Source: Warburgia ugandensis
Taxonomy: Eukaryota > Streptophyta > Magnoliopsida > Canellales > Canellaceae
Length of the DNA stretch: 64,000 bases
Assembly (NCBI GenBank): GCA_035236585.1
Contig: CP141134.1
Location: 18,902,414 to 18,966,413 of the forward strand
Reading direction: 5' to 3'
The translations under genes were made by a program, and so were the position numbers. Below are positions 37,201 through 48,360 of the stretch, piece after piece (position 1 is the stretch's first letter; each line of letters starts with the position of its first letter). The notes beneath the pieces are model-generated. The model saw only the letters and a list, made by a program, of their open reading frames with translations, was not told the origin of the DNA and searched no databases.

Positions 37201-39564
37201 TCTCATCTCATCCCTAGCCTCAGTAAAGAGAATCATTTATTCAACTCAACAACACCTTGTATTTTACTTTTATATCATGTCATCTCAACTATCTCTTTCA
37301 ACTCATGTTACTTTAACTTAAGTGATACTTTTAGTCACATCCGTTTTATCTCATGCCAGATTTAAGTCATCTTTATCCAGCTTAAATAATCTCACTCAAG
37401 GTCTTATCTTATGTCATCTCAAGTTAGCTTATTTTGCCTCTAGCACCAGCTAAAAATTGGGGTCATTACAGAAACTTTCTAAAAAATAAAGCCAAGAAAT
37501 TAGAAAGGAAACTTATCTAAGTAACACACAAGAAACTAAAGGAAACTAATTCTAAATTAGAATGAATTAAATTCGGCAACTAATATTGAGGAAACTATTC
37601 AAATTAGAAGCTTTCCTAAATTAGCTCTTACCTAACCTAAAATTAGAAACTTTTTAAAAATAAATTAGTAAACTTTCTAACCCTAAACTAACATACAAAA
37701 ATAAATAACTAATGAGATCTAACTATATTTAATAAAAAAATTAGAAACATGCATATGAATGGAAACTACAATTAATGAGACTTTCTAAATCCTAAAACTT
37801 CCTAAAGGTGAAACTTTCCTAAAATAAAAAGGAAACTTTTAAAACTTAAACTAAGATGCAAACAATGAATTAATTGGAGCAAAAACTACATTAATCATGT
37901 GAATGAAGGAAGAATCAAAGGTGAATCACCATATGTACCACGCACATGATCCATGGACTGTGTGCATGGTTCATAAGTACAAAAGTTACAAGAAAATAAG
38001 GTCTTTTGATAGCTAGAAAGAAATCACAATGTTATGGAGAGAAAATTTTCAGATTTCAACTACTTAAGAACATCAAACAATTCAAGCATATAAAGAAACT
38101 AAAACAATAACTTTTATGAAATATACAACAACAGAGATCTAAAGTAGTTTGATGATAGAAACATTTTATAACAAGAATCCTCAAAGAATTTTATTGAATT
38201 AATGCCAAAACACATTAAAATTGTGTGCATAAAACATGTGTATAAATCTAAAAATTGCACAGGAAACTAAGCCCTAAAACCTAATCTAAACAACAACAAA
38301 ATCTCAATCTAAAGTATAATGACATCAATGAAAACTCAAAAAGGAATTCAAGAGAAAAAATGGATGGGATGATAAACTAACTATGGAAAAAATGCCTAAT
38401 ACTGAGTGGAATTGAAGGAGAAAAACATGAAATTCCTAGGGGAGACCAAGGTTGCAAGCTATTTCTTCTCTTGGTTGTCATTACAAGAGAAGAAATAACT
38501 TGAATCTTGAGGGAATGGGCAAGAAAAACTAATGAAATTGAATCAAGGAAAAGAGGGAAATATGAGTATAGAATTAGAAAACAAAACAATGAAAGCTAAG
38601 GCAATGAAATTAAAACAATGAAAGCAAACTACTGACGTGAATTGGAGAGCAAATAATCAAAGAAAGCACTAGACATACAAAGGAGTAATAGCACTAAAGT
38701 AAATGAAAGTCCGGCTCCAAAGATTACAAAATAAAGAGTGCAATGTTTCAAGGTTGTCTTAGCCAACCTCTACTTAGAAAAAAGAAAGAAAAAAAATTGG
38801 AACCCTTAGGGTATATAGAGATGTTTTAGTTTCAAATTTGATGAATGTCTAATCTAGTAAAGAGGTGGAGAGCTAGAGCTATGGCTGAGGTGGACTTTGA
38901 AGGGGAAAAGTTAGGTGGAGATGATATAATAAGGATTGCATAAGAGAGAGGGAGAGAGAGTCATGGGCTAGTTGGTTTCTAAATTAGGAAGGGGGAGGCA
39001 TCATTTTCATTAAATTGTAAGTTGCTCTCCACCCTCCCAATTGGATGGTGATTGGCTAGTTGGAAGAATGATGGAATAAGAAAGAAATAAAGATGAAAAA
39101 TTTGAAAGAAAACCCAGGTTTTTTGCATGGACTTGGATCTAAGGTTTCCTAATTATGCAACCACTTGAATTTTGCCAACTAAGCAAGGGGGAGGGGTGTC
39201 CTCTTCTAGGAAGGTGGCTCCCTCCTTCAGTTAATAACTTGGAAGCCTAGGGTGAATGGTAGATTAGGGTTAAGGAATGGATTAGAAATGTGGGGTTTTC
39301 TCTCTTGATGGGTCCCTAATATATGATCATCTTATCTTTTACATTAATATCACACTTTTAACGTAGGAAAGTTGCTTGAATTATGATCATTCACATACTT
39401 ACTCTGCATTAACCTCTGTATCTACAAAATGTCAAGCTTTTGAATTAATAGGTCCGATATGCGTATGTTACAAAATTCCAGCCAAAAACCCTAATTTAAC
39501 ACTATAAGTTATAATACATGGGCTACCTATTGAGTACTTTTTATACAAAATTAAACACTTATCA
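34228..39564 (-). repeat. 5' LTR of Athila-2 (right copy), split by a nested insertion
   Basis: LTR sequence occupies 34228-34446 and 37471-39564 (one target copy, GAAAC, is extra), about 2.3 kb once the insertion is removed. It starts TAGTGTAGCTTTAGTAATAC and ends ACACTTATCA before GTTAA. Compared with the left LTR it lacks about 430 bp near its end and about 130 bp after the ATGCGCATGATCCATGG-like segment, besides the GA tract. Confidence 0.9.
34447..37470 (-). mobile_element. LTR-derived insertion (~3.0 kb) in the Athila-2 LTR; same family as 6916-10012
   Basis: Ends TGTGACGACCTGGG and GGGGTCATTACA, flanked by GAAAC at 34442-34446 and 37471-37475. The empty site survives in the partner LTR near 27220. 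The orientation is opposite to the first insertion: its start is the reverse complement of the other's CCCAGGGCGTCACA end. A 19-base match to the terminal motif (one mismatch) recurs at 37158-37176, 294 bp inside the terminus. Thus the copy may be a full LTR (34447-37176) plus a stub of internal sequence and LTR edge rather than a plain solo LTR. No protein-coding remnant seen. Confidence 0.88.
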
Positions 39565-40565
39565 GTTAATTTGGTGGGTATTGGGCCAGAAAAGGGTTAT
39601 AATGGGGGCATATAAACATAATTAAGGATATGTATGAGGGAGTGCTAACAAATGTTAGGACTTCTAGCAAACAGGTTAATAAATTTTCTATCACTATAGG
39701 ATTGCACCAAGGATTGACATTAAACTCCTTTTCATGTTGGTTATGGATGATCTAACAAAACATCTGCATAAAGAGATTCCGTGGTACATGTTATTTGCCA
39801 ATGATATAGTTTTGAATGATAATACAAGGGAGGGAGTGAACATAAAGCTAAAGTTATGGAGAGATGCAATAGAATTTAAAGAATTTAAAATTAATTGAAC
39901 TAAGATAGAGGAATTTAAATGCAATTATAGCAATGAGATGAGTGAGAGTGAAGCACTGCTCAAGATTGATCAAGAAGTCCCCCCAAAGACCACTTTCTAT
40001 AGTTGGAATCAATAATTCATGAGAGCAAAAAGATTGAGAGGGATGTTACCCATAGAATCCAAGTGGGTTAGAATAAATGGAGATGTGCCTCTACAGTTTT
40101 GTGTGATTGGCAATGCCAATCAAATTGAAAGGAAAATTTAATAAGATGGCTGTAAAGCCCACCATGCTCTATGGATTATAGTGTTAGGTAGTTAAGGAAC
40201 AACATGTACATAGAATAAGTGTTGCCTAAATATGGATGTTGAGATGGAAGATAAGAAAGGATAGAATTAGAAATCAAAACTATTAGAGGAAACTTAAAAA
40301 TAGCACCAATAGGTAATAAGATAAGGGAGATTAAACTTAGTTGATTTGGACATATCCAATGAGGACTGATAATGGCAGCAGTTAGAAGAAGTAAGGTAAT
40401 CCAAATTGAAGGTTCTAAAAGGGCAAGGGAAGGCCCAAAGGATTGTAGATAGAAGTTGTGAGAAAAGATTAAAAATTTTTGAGATTAGATGAAGATATGA
40501 TACTTAATAAAGGGGAATGAAGGAATAAGATTCATGTGGCCAATCCCTATGATGATGATGACGTT
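39565..40565 (+). pseudogene. RTE-clade LINE, 3' segment: RT palm to C-terminus
   Basis: Directly after GTTAA the plus strand reads IWWVLGQKRV, continuing AYDGVPREL from 27.0 kb, then an IKDMYEG-like segment, LHQGLTLNSF-like, LVMDDLTKHLHKEIPWYMLF-ANDIVLNDNTREGVNIKLK, and a C-terminal region ending at ATGATGATGATGACG (about 40549-40563). RTE elements typically end in such short tandem repeats rather than poly(A). The catalytic FADD reads FAND. Frameshifts and stops throughout. The TGTAAGAG duplication at 40566 closes the insertion. Confidence 0.88.
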
Positions 40566-40573
40566 TGTAAGAG

Positions 40574-41539
40574 GTTATCGATCAATTATTCGTCCTTATT
40601 AATTATGGGAGATGGGAATGAAGTTTTCATAAGATTGATGCTTGTGGGCATATTTGGACTAGAAGTGATGTGAGTCATTGTTCATTGATGGTGGTAGTTG
40701 GTGCTTTGGTGGTTGTTGTGTGAGAAAATTTGTCTTTTTCTTTATAGAGATTGCAAAGGAGGCCGAGAAGCCATCATTAGAGATTTGGTTTGAGTGGAGG
40801 GACTAATTTTGTGCTTTTCTTTCTAGATTGTATTCATGAGAGTTTGATCCATGATTCATATCATTACTTAGGTGAGTGGTCAGAGTTTTTATTTGTAGGG
40901 TGCTGGTTGAAGGGGGGTTTATCAACTAATGTGGAATTTGTGTTAGGTTCTGATGGCTAATCATGAGGCCTGGAGGTGGAAGGTTGTGGATTGTGAAGAG
41001 ATGATTGGGAAGGTCAGTAATGAACACATTATGAAGGTTTATGAGAAATAGTAACATAGGTAGGGAGAAGTCCATATGCCAATGGTTGCCAAATGTCTTT
41101 TTTCTTTAGATTAAGGAATGTTTCATATGAGAGAGGTTTGGTGGAATCAATTTCAACACACACTCATGCAAAGTTCCTCTCGAGAACTACAATGAAGTAC
41201 TTGTGAAGTAAAACAAGAGAAGGTGTTGGGACATAGTAGCTTACTAATTAATTTGGCAATGCAATCATTTAAGATCATACTAGTAATGAAAGGGCAAAAT
41301 TGAATCCATATTGTAGTCCTTCCTATTTTGACTATTTTTGGATGAAATTCCATCAACCATCATTACAGGAGTAAGTAATTGTTTGCAACCATCCACAAAC
41401 CATTAGTTCAAGCATAATGGAGTCATCTATGTATTCGAAGGAGAAAACATTAAATCCTTTGTCCATATTAGTTATCACAAAGTTTCCTTTGAGATTCCAT
41501 CAAGCCTTGATTCTTCTAGCAAGGAAATACCTATTGACT
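40574..41539 (-). pseudogene. L1-type LINE ORF1 with DUF4283-like domain (piece 1 of 4)
   Basis: From 41535 the minus strand reads LARRIKA-WNLKGNFVITNM, FNVFSFEYIDDSIM, then MEFHPKIVKIGRTTIWIQF and later REELCMSV and a WQPLAYG segment. This matches the DUF4283 domain of plant L1 ORF1/gag-like proteins (variable N-part, W-x-R/Q-x-P/F strand, then a VCVE-like end). The usual CCHC knuckle after it cannot be seen because of frameshifts. The right end is cut by the Copia LTR at 41540; any more 5' LINE sequence would lie beyond that element but was not recognised. Confidence 0.75.
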
Positions 41540-41967
41540 TGTTGGTGTAAAACTTGATGGGTCCATACCCATGTTATGATAACATGGCACATGCTTCCAT
41601 ATAAACACAAAAGATGCTACCACTTGGGCCTGAAATGAGATTTATGGTGTCACAAATCTTGACAAATTAGATCATCAAAATCGTATAACTATGGGATGAT
41701 CCAATCATTGCAATAGGCAAGGGAATAAGAACGAGAATCAGATCTACCTATGGAGATCTAAGAGAGAGAAAGAAGAGTGTCTATGTGAGTAGAGTGAGGG
41801 TTTATTCATCCTCCTCATTGTAATCTGATCAAGTTTAATGGAATTACCTTCTCTCTATGGTGGATGTAGATCATAAATCTGATTGAACCACATAAATTTT
41901 GTCTCTCTATGCGTGTGAGACCATTGGATTATGATCAATGGATCAAATCCATATGCTATGCACAACA
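41540..41967 (+). repeat. 5' LTR of a Tork-type Copia element
   Basis: About 428 bp opening TGTTGGTGTAA and closing GCACAACA, so the ends form a TGTTG/CAACA inverted repeat. Immediately after is TGGTATTAGATC at 41970-41981, close to the initiator-Met primer site TGGTATCAGAGC. The 3' partner LTR was not found. The 5-bp left flank is TGACT, with no matching copy identified downstream. Confidence 0.75.
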
Positions 41968-44900
41968 AGTGGTATTAGATCATGGTGAATCTCTGTCACC
42001 TCCATCAGATCTGTTGGGGAAAGGAGGATCGGTTGCCCATCATCTATCCTTGAGAAAAATAGTCACCGACGGTGACTTGCATTGGCCCTTGAGAAAGTTG
42101 TGACCAATCATTGATTTAAGTGGTTGGTAGTGAGATCATTAGAACGGTTGGTGGTGAGGAATCCCAACTTATTAGGAAACCCATGAATTGATCAAAGGAT
42201 GCAACGATTTGATCAATCAGAAAAAGAAGAACAAAGAGAGGAGCAGGTGATTCCATTGGAGATCTTCCAATCTTGCCAGTGGATGAAGCATCGCCGTTGA
42301 AGTGACCCCTCATTACTAAAAGAGGAAGGAGGAACGTGGTGCCATTTTTCTGGTGGCTTGGTGGATATGGAGTTGATTAGGATCAACTAATCAGAGTAGC
42401 TAATCATGTAAAACGTTGGGTGCTTGAGGTTGAAGAGAAAGCATGAATAGAAGAAAAGAGACGTAAGTACATAAAGAAAAAATTTATAAAAGAAGAAGGC
42501 ATCTATTGATGGTGGTAAAGAGGGTCACTAAGAGTAGGGAGACAGCCATATTGCTGTTAGAAAAAAAAAAAGGGTGTATTTTAGAAACCCTCAATTTTGA
42601 TAAATGCACTTTGGTGTGTAGTTTTTGGGAGACCCTGAAATTGATATTGATGCCCCTGTGAACAGTAGTAATAGTAGTGATATAACTCAGCGTCGATTCA
42701 ACTCAATTAAAAAGGTGAGTTCAAAATAGTGATTGGGAATAGTTCTGCACCCCTCAAATTTGATAACGACACCCCCTATTTGTAAAAGTTTTTGCATTCC
42801 CCAAAATTGATAGTGGCATCCCTCCTAGAGTTTTTGACTACTCTGGACTCATTTTGTACCCCATTTCTTACAAATCAAATTAAAAAAGTCTATAAAAGGT
42901 AGTTGAAGTCAATGGTAGACTCAACTTCAAGAGCTATAGCATTAGGAGTGAGGATAATGCTCACAGTCACAAACTATATTCCATGGAGATTGTGGGTCGA
43001 GTATCTTCTACATTGCAAGGATCTGTATTATTCTTTAAAAATATGCAAAACCAAAACTGAAAGAACTGTTGAAGAATGAATGGGTAAAAAACTATCTATC
43101 AAATCAAACAATGGATTGACCATAGTGTTTTTCATCATGTTACATAGAAAACCAATGCATATGATCTTTATATAAAGTTGGAGAATATGTATCAGGCAAA
43201 GGTTGTTCGCAACAAAGCCTTGTTGATGAGGAGGCAAGTAAATCTAAAGTTTGAAAAGGAGAATATCAGTAGCTGAGCTCACTAGTAGGTTTTAAAACTT
43301 GGTGAACCAGCTTGCATTTGTGGTGTTCCATCTTTGTGATGAAGAACAAGCCTTACTCCTTCTAAGCTCCTTATCGAATAGTTGGGTGACGGTGGTGATC
43401 TCTCTTAGTAACTCTCCTTCAAATGGAAAACTTACCATGGTGATGTTTAAGGATGCCTTGTTCAACAAAGAATCCAGGAGAAAGAAAGATGGCATGGACC
43501 AAACACATGCCCTGGTCATAGAAAATAGAGGATGTGATAGAGGTAGAGGTAGAGGCAGAGGTGTAGAAAGAAGCAAAAGTAGTAGTGAAAGATCACAGAT
43601 CATGGCAGATCTAGTGATGGTAGAAAACATCATAAAAATAAGATCAAGTACTTTCACAATGGCATAATAGGGCACATGAAGAAAGATTGTAGAAAGTTGC
43701 AAAGAGAGCAAGGTCAAGGTAGTAAACAATAAAAGGATGATGATGAAGCTAGTCACCATGACACACGATGTAGCAATGCTCTCAATTGGAGAAGAAAACA
43801 TGCCTACAGGTTGCTAACCATGATATCGAGTGGGTGGTAGACACACTAGCTTTTTACCATGCCACTTCACATAGAGAGTTCTTCACTTCATACAAATAAA
43901 GAGTCTTTGGTATGGTGAAGATGGAGAATACCAGCTTCTCTAAGATTGTGGGAATAGAAGATGTGCAAATCAAGATTGACCTTGGTTGCATGATGATACT
44001 TAGAGATGTCTGACATGTACTCAACCTTTAGTTAAATCTGATGTCTAGTACAACACTTATTAGACAAGGATATGACAGCTACTTTGGAAATGGCACTTGG
44101 AAGCTGACTAAAGGTGTCATGTTTGTTATTAGAGGACACATTTACTGCACATTGTACAAGATACATGTGAAGATCTATATTGATAGCCTCAACACAATAG
44201 AAGACAAGGCATCTCCTAATTTGTTGAATAAGAGCTCAAACATATGGGTGAAAAAGGGTTATTTACATTGGCAAAGAAGCAACTTATCAAAGTTGCCAAA
44301 GGTATTGCACTAAACCCGTGTGATCATTGTTTATTTGATAAACAACATAAGGTCTCATTCAATTCTCCAATGAATAAAAAAATCATAATTGTTGAATTTA
44401 GTTTATTTTGATATATGTGGTTGAGTCTTTAGATAGAAACAAACATTTTGTGACATATATAGATGATACGTCTAGAAAGGTGTGGGTATATTTTGTAAAA
44501 ACTAAGGATGAGATATTCAAGCACTTTAAGAGATTCTACATTATGGTGGAAAAGGGAGACGTGAAAGAAATTAAAGCATCCAAGACAACAGAGGCAAATA
44601 CACTTCCAGAGAGTTTGAGGCATACTACACTAGTCATTGTATTCGACATGAAAAGACAATCCCGTGAACTCCACAACACAATGGCATTGCTGAAAGAATG
44701 ATTCATACCATTGTGGAACAAGTCAAAGCATGCTTAGTATGACTAAGTTGCTTAAGCCATTCTGAAGAGAAGCACTTTGTACTGCCTATTACCTTATTGA
44801 TCTAACAAGAAAGTCTCCTACAAACATTTGAGGGTTTTCAGTATAAAGCCTTTGCACATATATGTAAGGAGTTGAGACAGAAGCTTGACATTAAGTCAAC

Positions 44901-45590
44901 TCCATGCATCTTTGCTGAATATGGAGACAAAGAAATTGGATATAGGCTTTGGGATCCAGAATAAAGAAGATTATCAGAAGTAGAGACATGGCATTCCATG
45001 AGAACCAATTCTATGAGGACTTAAAAAATCCCACAAACTCCAATGATGCAAGTACCAACACTTTAGATATTGTTCCAGATCCTGCCCAGTACATTCCGCC
45101 ATAGACAACATACATGATGATCTTCCAAAAGTAGAAAAAGATCATGCAGAGGGTGTTGAGCAGGGGGGATAGCAATCCCCTTCACTAGAATAGGCTCATC
45201 ACAGCAAATAGATGATAGAGCAACTTCCTCGCTAGAAGTTAATGAGCCCTGGTTAAATATGTCTTCAAGAGACCGTGCACTAATTCCCTCAAAGAGATAT
45301 CTGGAATTAGAGTATATACTGCTTACTAATGAGAGGGAGCCAACAAGATTGTAGGAAGTACATAATCATTCAGATTATAGCAAATGGATACAAGCCATGT
45401 AAGAGGAAATTAGCTCACTGCATAAAAATTAGTGAGCTAGTTAAGCATCCTAAGTGTAAGATATCACTGAAGAACAAATGTGTGTTCAAGTTGAAGAAAG
45501 ATGGTAGTAGAAAGCTAGTGAAACACAAAGAGAGGAAGAGTTGGAATGATGCCCAAGGATGAAGCCTCACCTATGGATAAGAGAATAAAT
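41968..45590 (+). pseudogene. Tork/Tnt1-type Copia gag-pol, truncated in RT
   Basis: Plus reading, in several frames. Gag near 43150-43735 has ENMYQAKVVRNKALLMRRQV, SVAELTSRF and LSNSWVTVVISLSNS. The knuckle IGHMKKDC has lost its first two cysteines. The protease region has WVVDTLAFYHATSHREFF; then come YDSYFGNGTWKLTKG, CDHCLFDKQHKVSFNSP and TYIDDTSRKVWVYFVKTKDE of integrase, and GYRLWDPE near 44940. RT begins with KISLKNKCVFKLKKDGSRKL (about 45460-45520) and then breaks off; the RT core, RNase H and 3' LTR are absent. The gag leader at 41.98-42.95 kb is long and non-coding. Confidence 0.85.
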
Positions 45591-46800
45591 GTTAAGTAGG
45601 TTCTTGCATATGTAATGCATTGAGGAGGTAATGCCTATCTAGTGGAATGTTAAATTCCATTAGGATACTAAGTTTACATTTAGATACTAAGTAATAAATG
45701 AAACACATGTTAAGTGAGTGTAGTAACATGATGAGCAAGTACATTAACTTAGAGGGGAACATATATCCTAAGTGGGTGTGCTAATACACCCTGAGTAGGT
45801 GCGTTAATATATTGTGAGTGTGTCAACATAAATAATTAATATATTAACCATAGATAAATATAATTTAGCCGAAGTATTGGAAAATACCTAGGTGGATAAT
45901 GGGTAGAAGTGGAATTACAGCTTTAGCATAGGGGCAAAATTTGCATTTAACACCATACCAAGGTTGTGGCTGGCCATTCCATTCATGGGAGACCAAGCTA
46001 CCATGTGAATCCAAGAATGATAGCTGGTCCGCAGGCATTCTAGGCAGCTGACCATTGTATAACATGATAAAATGGGAAAGCATATATCAAGATTAATATA
46101 ATAAGAGGAGAAATTGGATGGTTGGCTTGTGCATGCATGCAAGACCAGTAAAAAAAAAAAGTGGGATAGTGGACTTAGCTGCCGGATGCATTCATGACAA
46201 GCAGCTGTACGAGAAAAGTCAAGGAAATATGATATAAAATGGAGAGACAATGATGGCATCTCCTACTTTGATGCGTCCAGTCCAAACCTAGAGAAGACAA
46301 TCCCTTAAAACAAGAGAAAACCAAAGAAATACTCAAGGAAAAACCAGGGGGAAGAGAGATGCTGGTTTTGGGAAGATTGGAGGAGAAGTTGAGGAGAGAA
46401 GGAGGTGGTTTTGGGTGGAGTGCATCTGAGCACCCATTGCTTGAACTTCAATACTTAGAGCGGGAGAACAATCATCAAAAGCTGGGAAACTAGAGGAATC
46501 TCTAAGAGGTAAGTGGTTTTGCTAATTGATTAATACAATCCTAGCTTTAGCCTTGAAAATCTAGGAATGTAGGGATGTTTTTAAAGGATGTTTTCTCATG
46601 AATTATGCTGGACTGTTTCTAGGTTTGTAAGCATGATGAAATGTATGTGTAACTTGAATTTCCTGCTAGGAAACCATCATAAATGCTACTGGGTTTTTTA
46701 AAACAGTAAGGTAGGGTCATGGATCTATAAATTTTACCAATGGGATGTATGTAAACCATTTATGAAAGTTGCAACTCCATGGACTGTTCATCATAGTAGA
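45590..46800. other. Unclassified repetitive DNA right of the Copia remnant
   Basis: Repeats of an AAGTGGGTGTGCTAATACACC-like phrase occur in variants at about 45700-45820 (GTGAGTGTAG, GTGGGTGTGC, GTAGGTGCGT, GTGAGTGTGTC). The segment 46320-46520 is purine-rich and runs into AGAGGTAAGTGG, as in the R-U5 part of large plant LTRs. Open frames here show no known domain. An LTR origin is inference. Confidence 0.45.
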
Positions 46801-46810
46801 AATGCAGGGG

Positions 46811-48360
46811 GAGTTTCCACTTGGAAATGCTGGAGTTTCCAATTGGAAATGCCCGTGTTCCACCATGGTGAGCAGTTCCTAGCTATTGTTTATTATGGGT
46901 AACATGATGGTGGATCCCTCGACTAATTTTAGTTTGAAAATTGGGGTTGAATCACCATGTTTCGCTGGTGAAAACATGTTGAGGAAATGACGCAATTTCC
47001 TGCCTAAGCAAGCAGGAAATTGGCGCCCTGTTCCTCCTCTATTACCACTTGTTTTCCTTGCTACTGTTTGGAGCATTAATAGTGACTTCGGTATGTCATT
47101 TGGGGTTAACATTAGGTTAATGACAGAGAAAAAACTCACCCAACTCTGAGGTGAATTTAGGCAGTTATTCAACAATTAACAGAAGATGTATCCTGCTGGA
47201 CCAGCAGGGGTACATTTTGAACATACATAGTCCAGGTTGCTTGTTTTCCATCAATTTTATGTATGATCAACCTAATTGCATGATCTACTATTATTCTCAT
47301 TTGTAACATTAAAAAACTTGCTTAAAAATTCCATTGAAAAGCATGTAGTAGTAAGCAAACACCTAGGGAAGTAAACACACTCCTGCTGGACCAACAAGAG
47401 TGCGTTTTGTGAACCTAGGCTTGGGTTGGGCAAAACCTTGTCCAACATGAGTGTTCCTGCCCAGCGTCCAATGTTCAATGTTGATAATACCTATAACCTT
47501 GCATAATATGAAAATTTCCATTGAATCGGGTCATGTACTAGGCTTGACCTTGCGTGGAACATCAAAGTGCATCTTGCTGGACCAGCAGGGGTACACCTTA
47601 TTATCTTTGGTCTTAGATGAGCTTAATTGGTGATACTTCTGACTTCTACTAGCATGATTTAATAATTTACAATCAATATTGGTCAGTAACATTATGATTT
47701 TACATCAGAAACTTTACTTGAAATGGGCCTTGAATTGAGCATGACAAGTAGGAGTACGAATTTGTCCCTATTGGACTAGCAGGGATGTTTCCTTGAAATC
47801 AAGATCTTAAACATGGCCAAACCCTGTCCAAATTGTATGTTTATGTTCTAGTTTCAATGTGTACTAACAATACTACCAAAACTTAGAAGAATTAGATGTT
47901 TATCTTCAAGATTTGGCAATGTTTGAACTCAATCTTAACATCAACAAACTATGTGTACCCTGTTGGACAGCATGGGCTACCCATTATGACGTGCTTTTAT
48001 TGCATGAGCTAAGCTATGTTTTCCTGATTTATGAATGTGTACTTGGGTGCATTATGGATTTTACAACAAATACTACTACTGTTTCTTACTGAAAAATTGT
48101 CTAGCTAGTTCTTGAGACAAACATATATTCAAAGGAAGTGAATGAGTTTCCTACAGCACCAGCAGGGGTACCTTTATGATGTGCTGCCATTGGGTGAATT
48201 TAAGATATCATTTTCCAAGTTCTAAATGCATGAAATTGTACACTACTGATGCTACAACCAGTAACATCGATTATTGCTTACCTCAATTTGCCTAGCTATA
48301 AGTATGTATGCTAAGGTGGTGAATGTGCTCTCTGCTGGACAGCAAGAGGGTGTTCAATGG
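46811..48360. repeat. ~190-bp degenerate tandem repeat, each unit carrying a palindrome
   Basis: Palindromic cores occur at regular spacing: 46836-46849 (TTTCCAATTGGAAA, with an imperfect partner at 46814), 46993-47022 (11-bp arms, 8-nt loop), 47192-47208 (CCTGCTGGACCAGCAGG), 47382, 47573, 47767, 47958, 48149 and 48330. Mid-to-mid distances are mostly 190-195 bp. The flanks of the cores also share weak similarity (for example an AAATTTCCATTGAA-like phrase before several cores). Core sequence differs between units, yet dyad symmetry is retained in many. No coding function is evident. Confidence 0.8.

Larger units (their letters stand above)
27006..39564 (-). mobile_element. Athila-like element 2, non-autonomous (no pol), with a nested LTR insertion
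   Basis: Two LTRs (27006-29919 and 34228-39564, the latter interrupted) enclose only 4.3 kb. The insert is flanked by GTTAA at 27001-27005 and 39565-39569. Orientation is minus: the primer site adjoins the right LTR (plus 34201-34226, minus TTTGGCATCGTTGTTGGGGA), and a polypurine-like tract adjoins the left one at 29920-29931. The internal region is homologous to the Athila-1 3' untranslated region (13.8-15.4 kb versus 29.9-31.5 kb) and leader (20.3-20.7 versus 33.2-33.7 kb). However, protease, RT, RNase H and integrase are missing. It must have moved with enzymes from a relative. Confidence 0.92.

Noticed and set aside
43292..43801. 169-codon minus-strand frame
   Set aside because: It is the antisense shadow of the Copia gag read on the plus strand (43299-43667 and flanks).
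45865..46259. 114-codon minus-strand frame and its overlap
   Set aside because: No domain, no conserved motif, lies in unclassified repeat DNA; could not be supported as a gene or as the missing L1 ORF1 start.
46811..48360. Regularly spaced palindromes resembling a CRISPR array
   Set aside because: Plant nuclear context, 190-bp spacing, non-identical cores and related spacers; a degenerate satellite-like array fits better.
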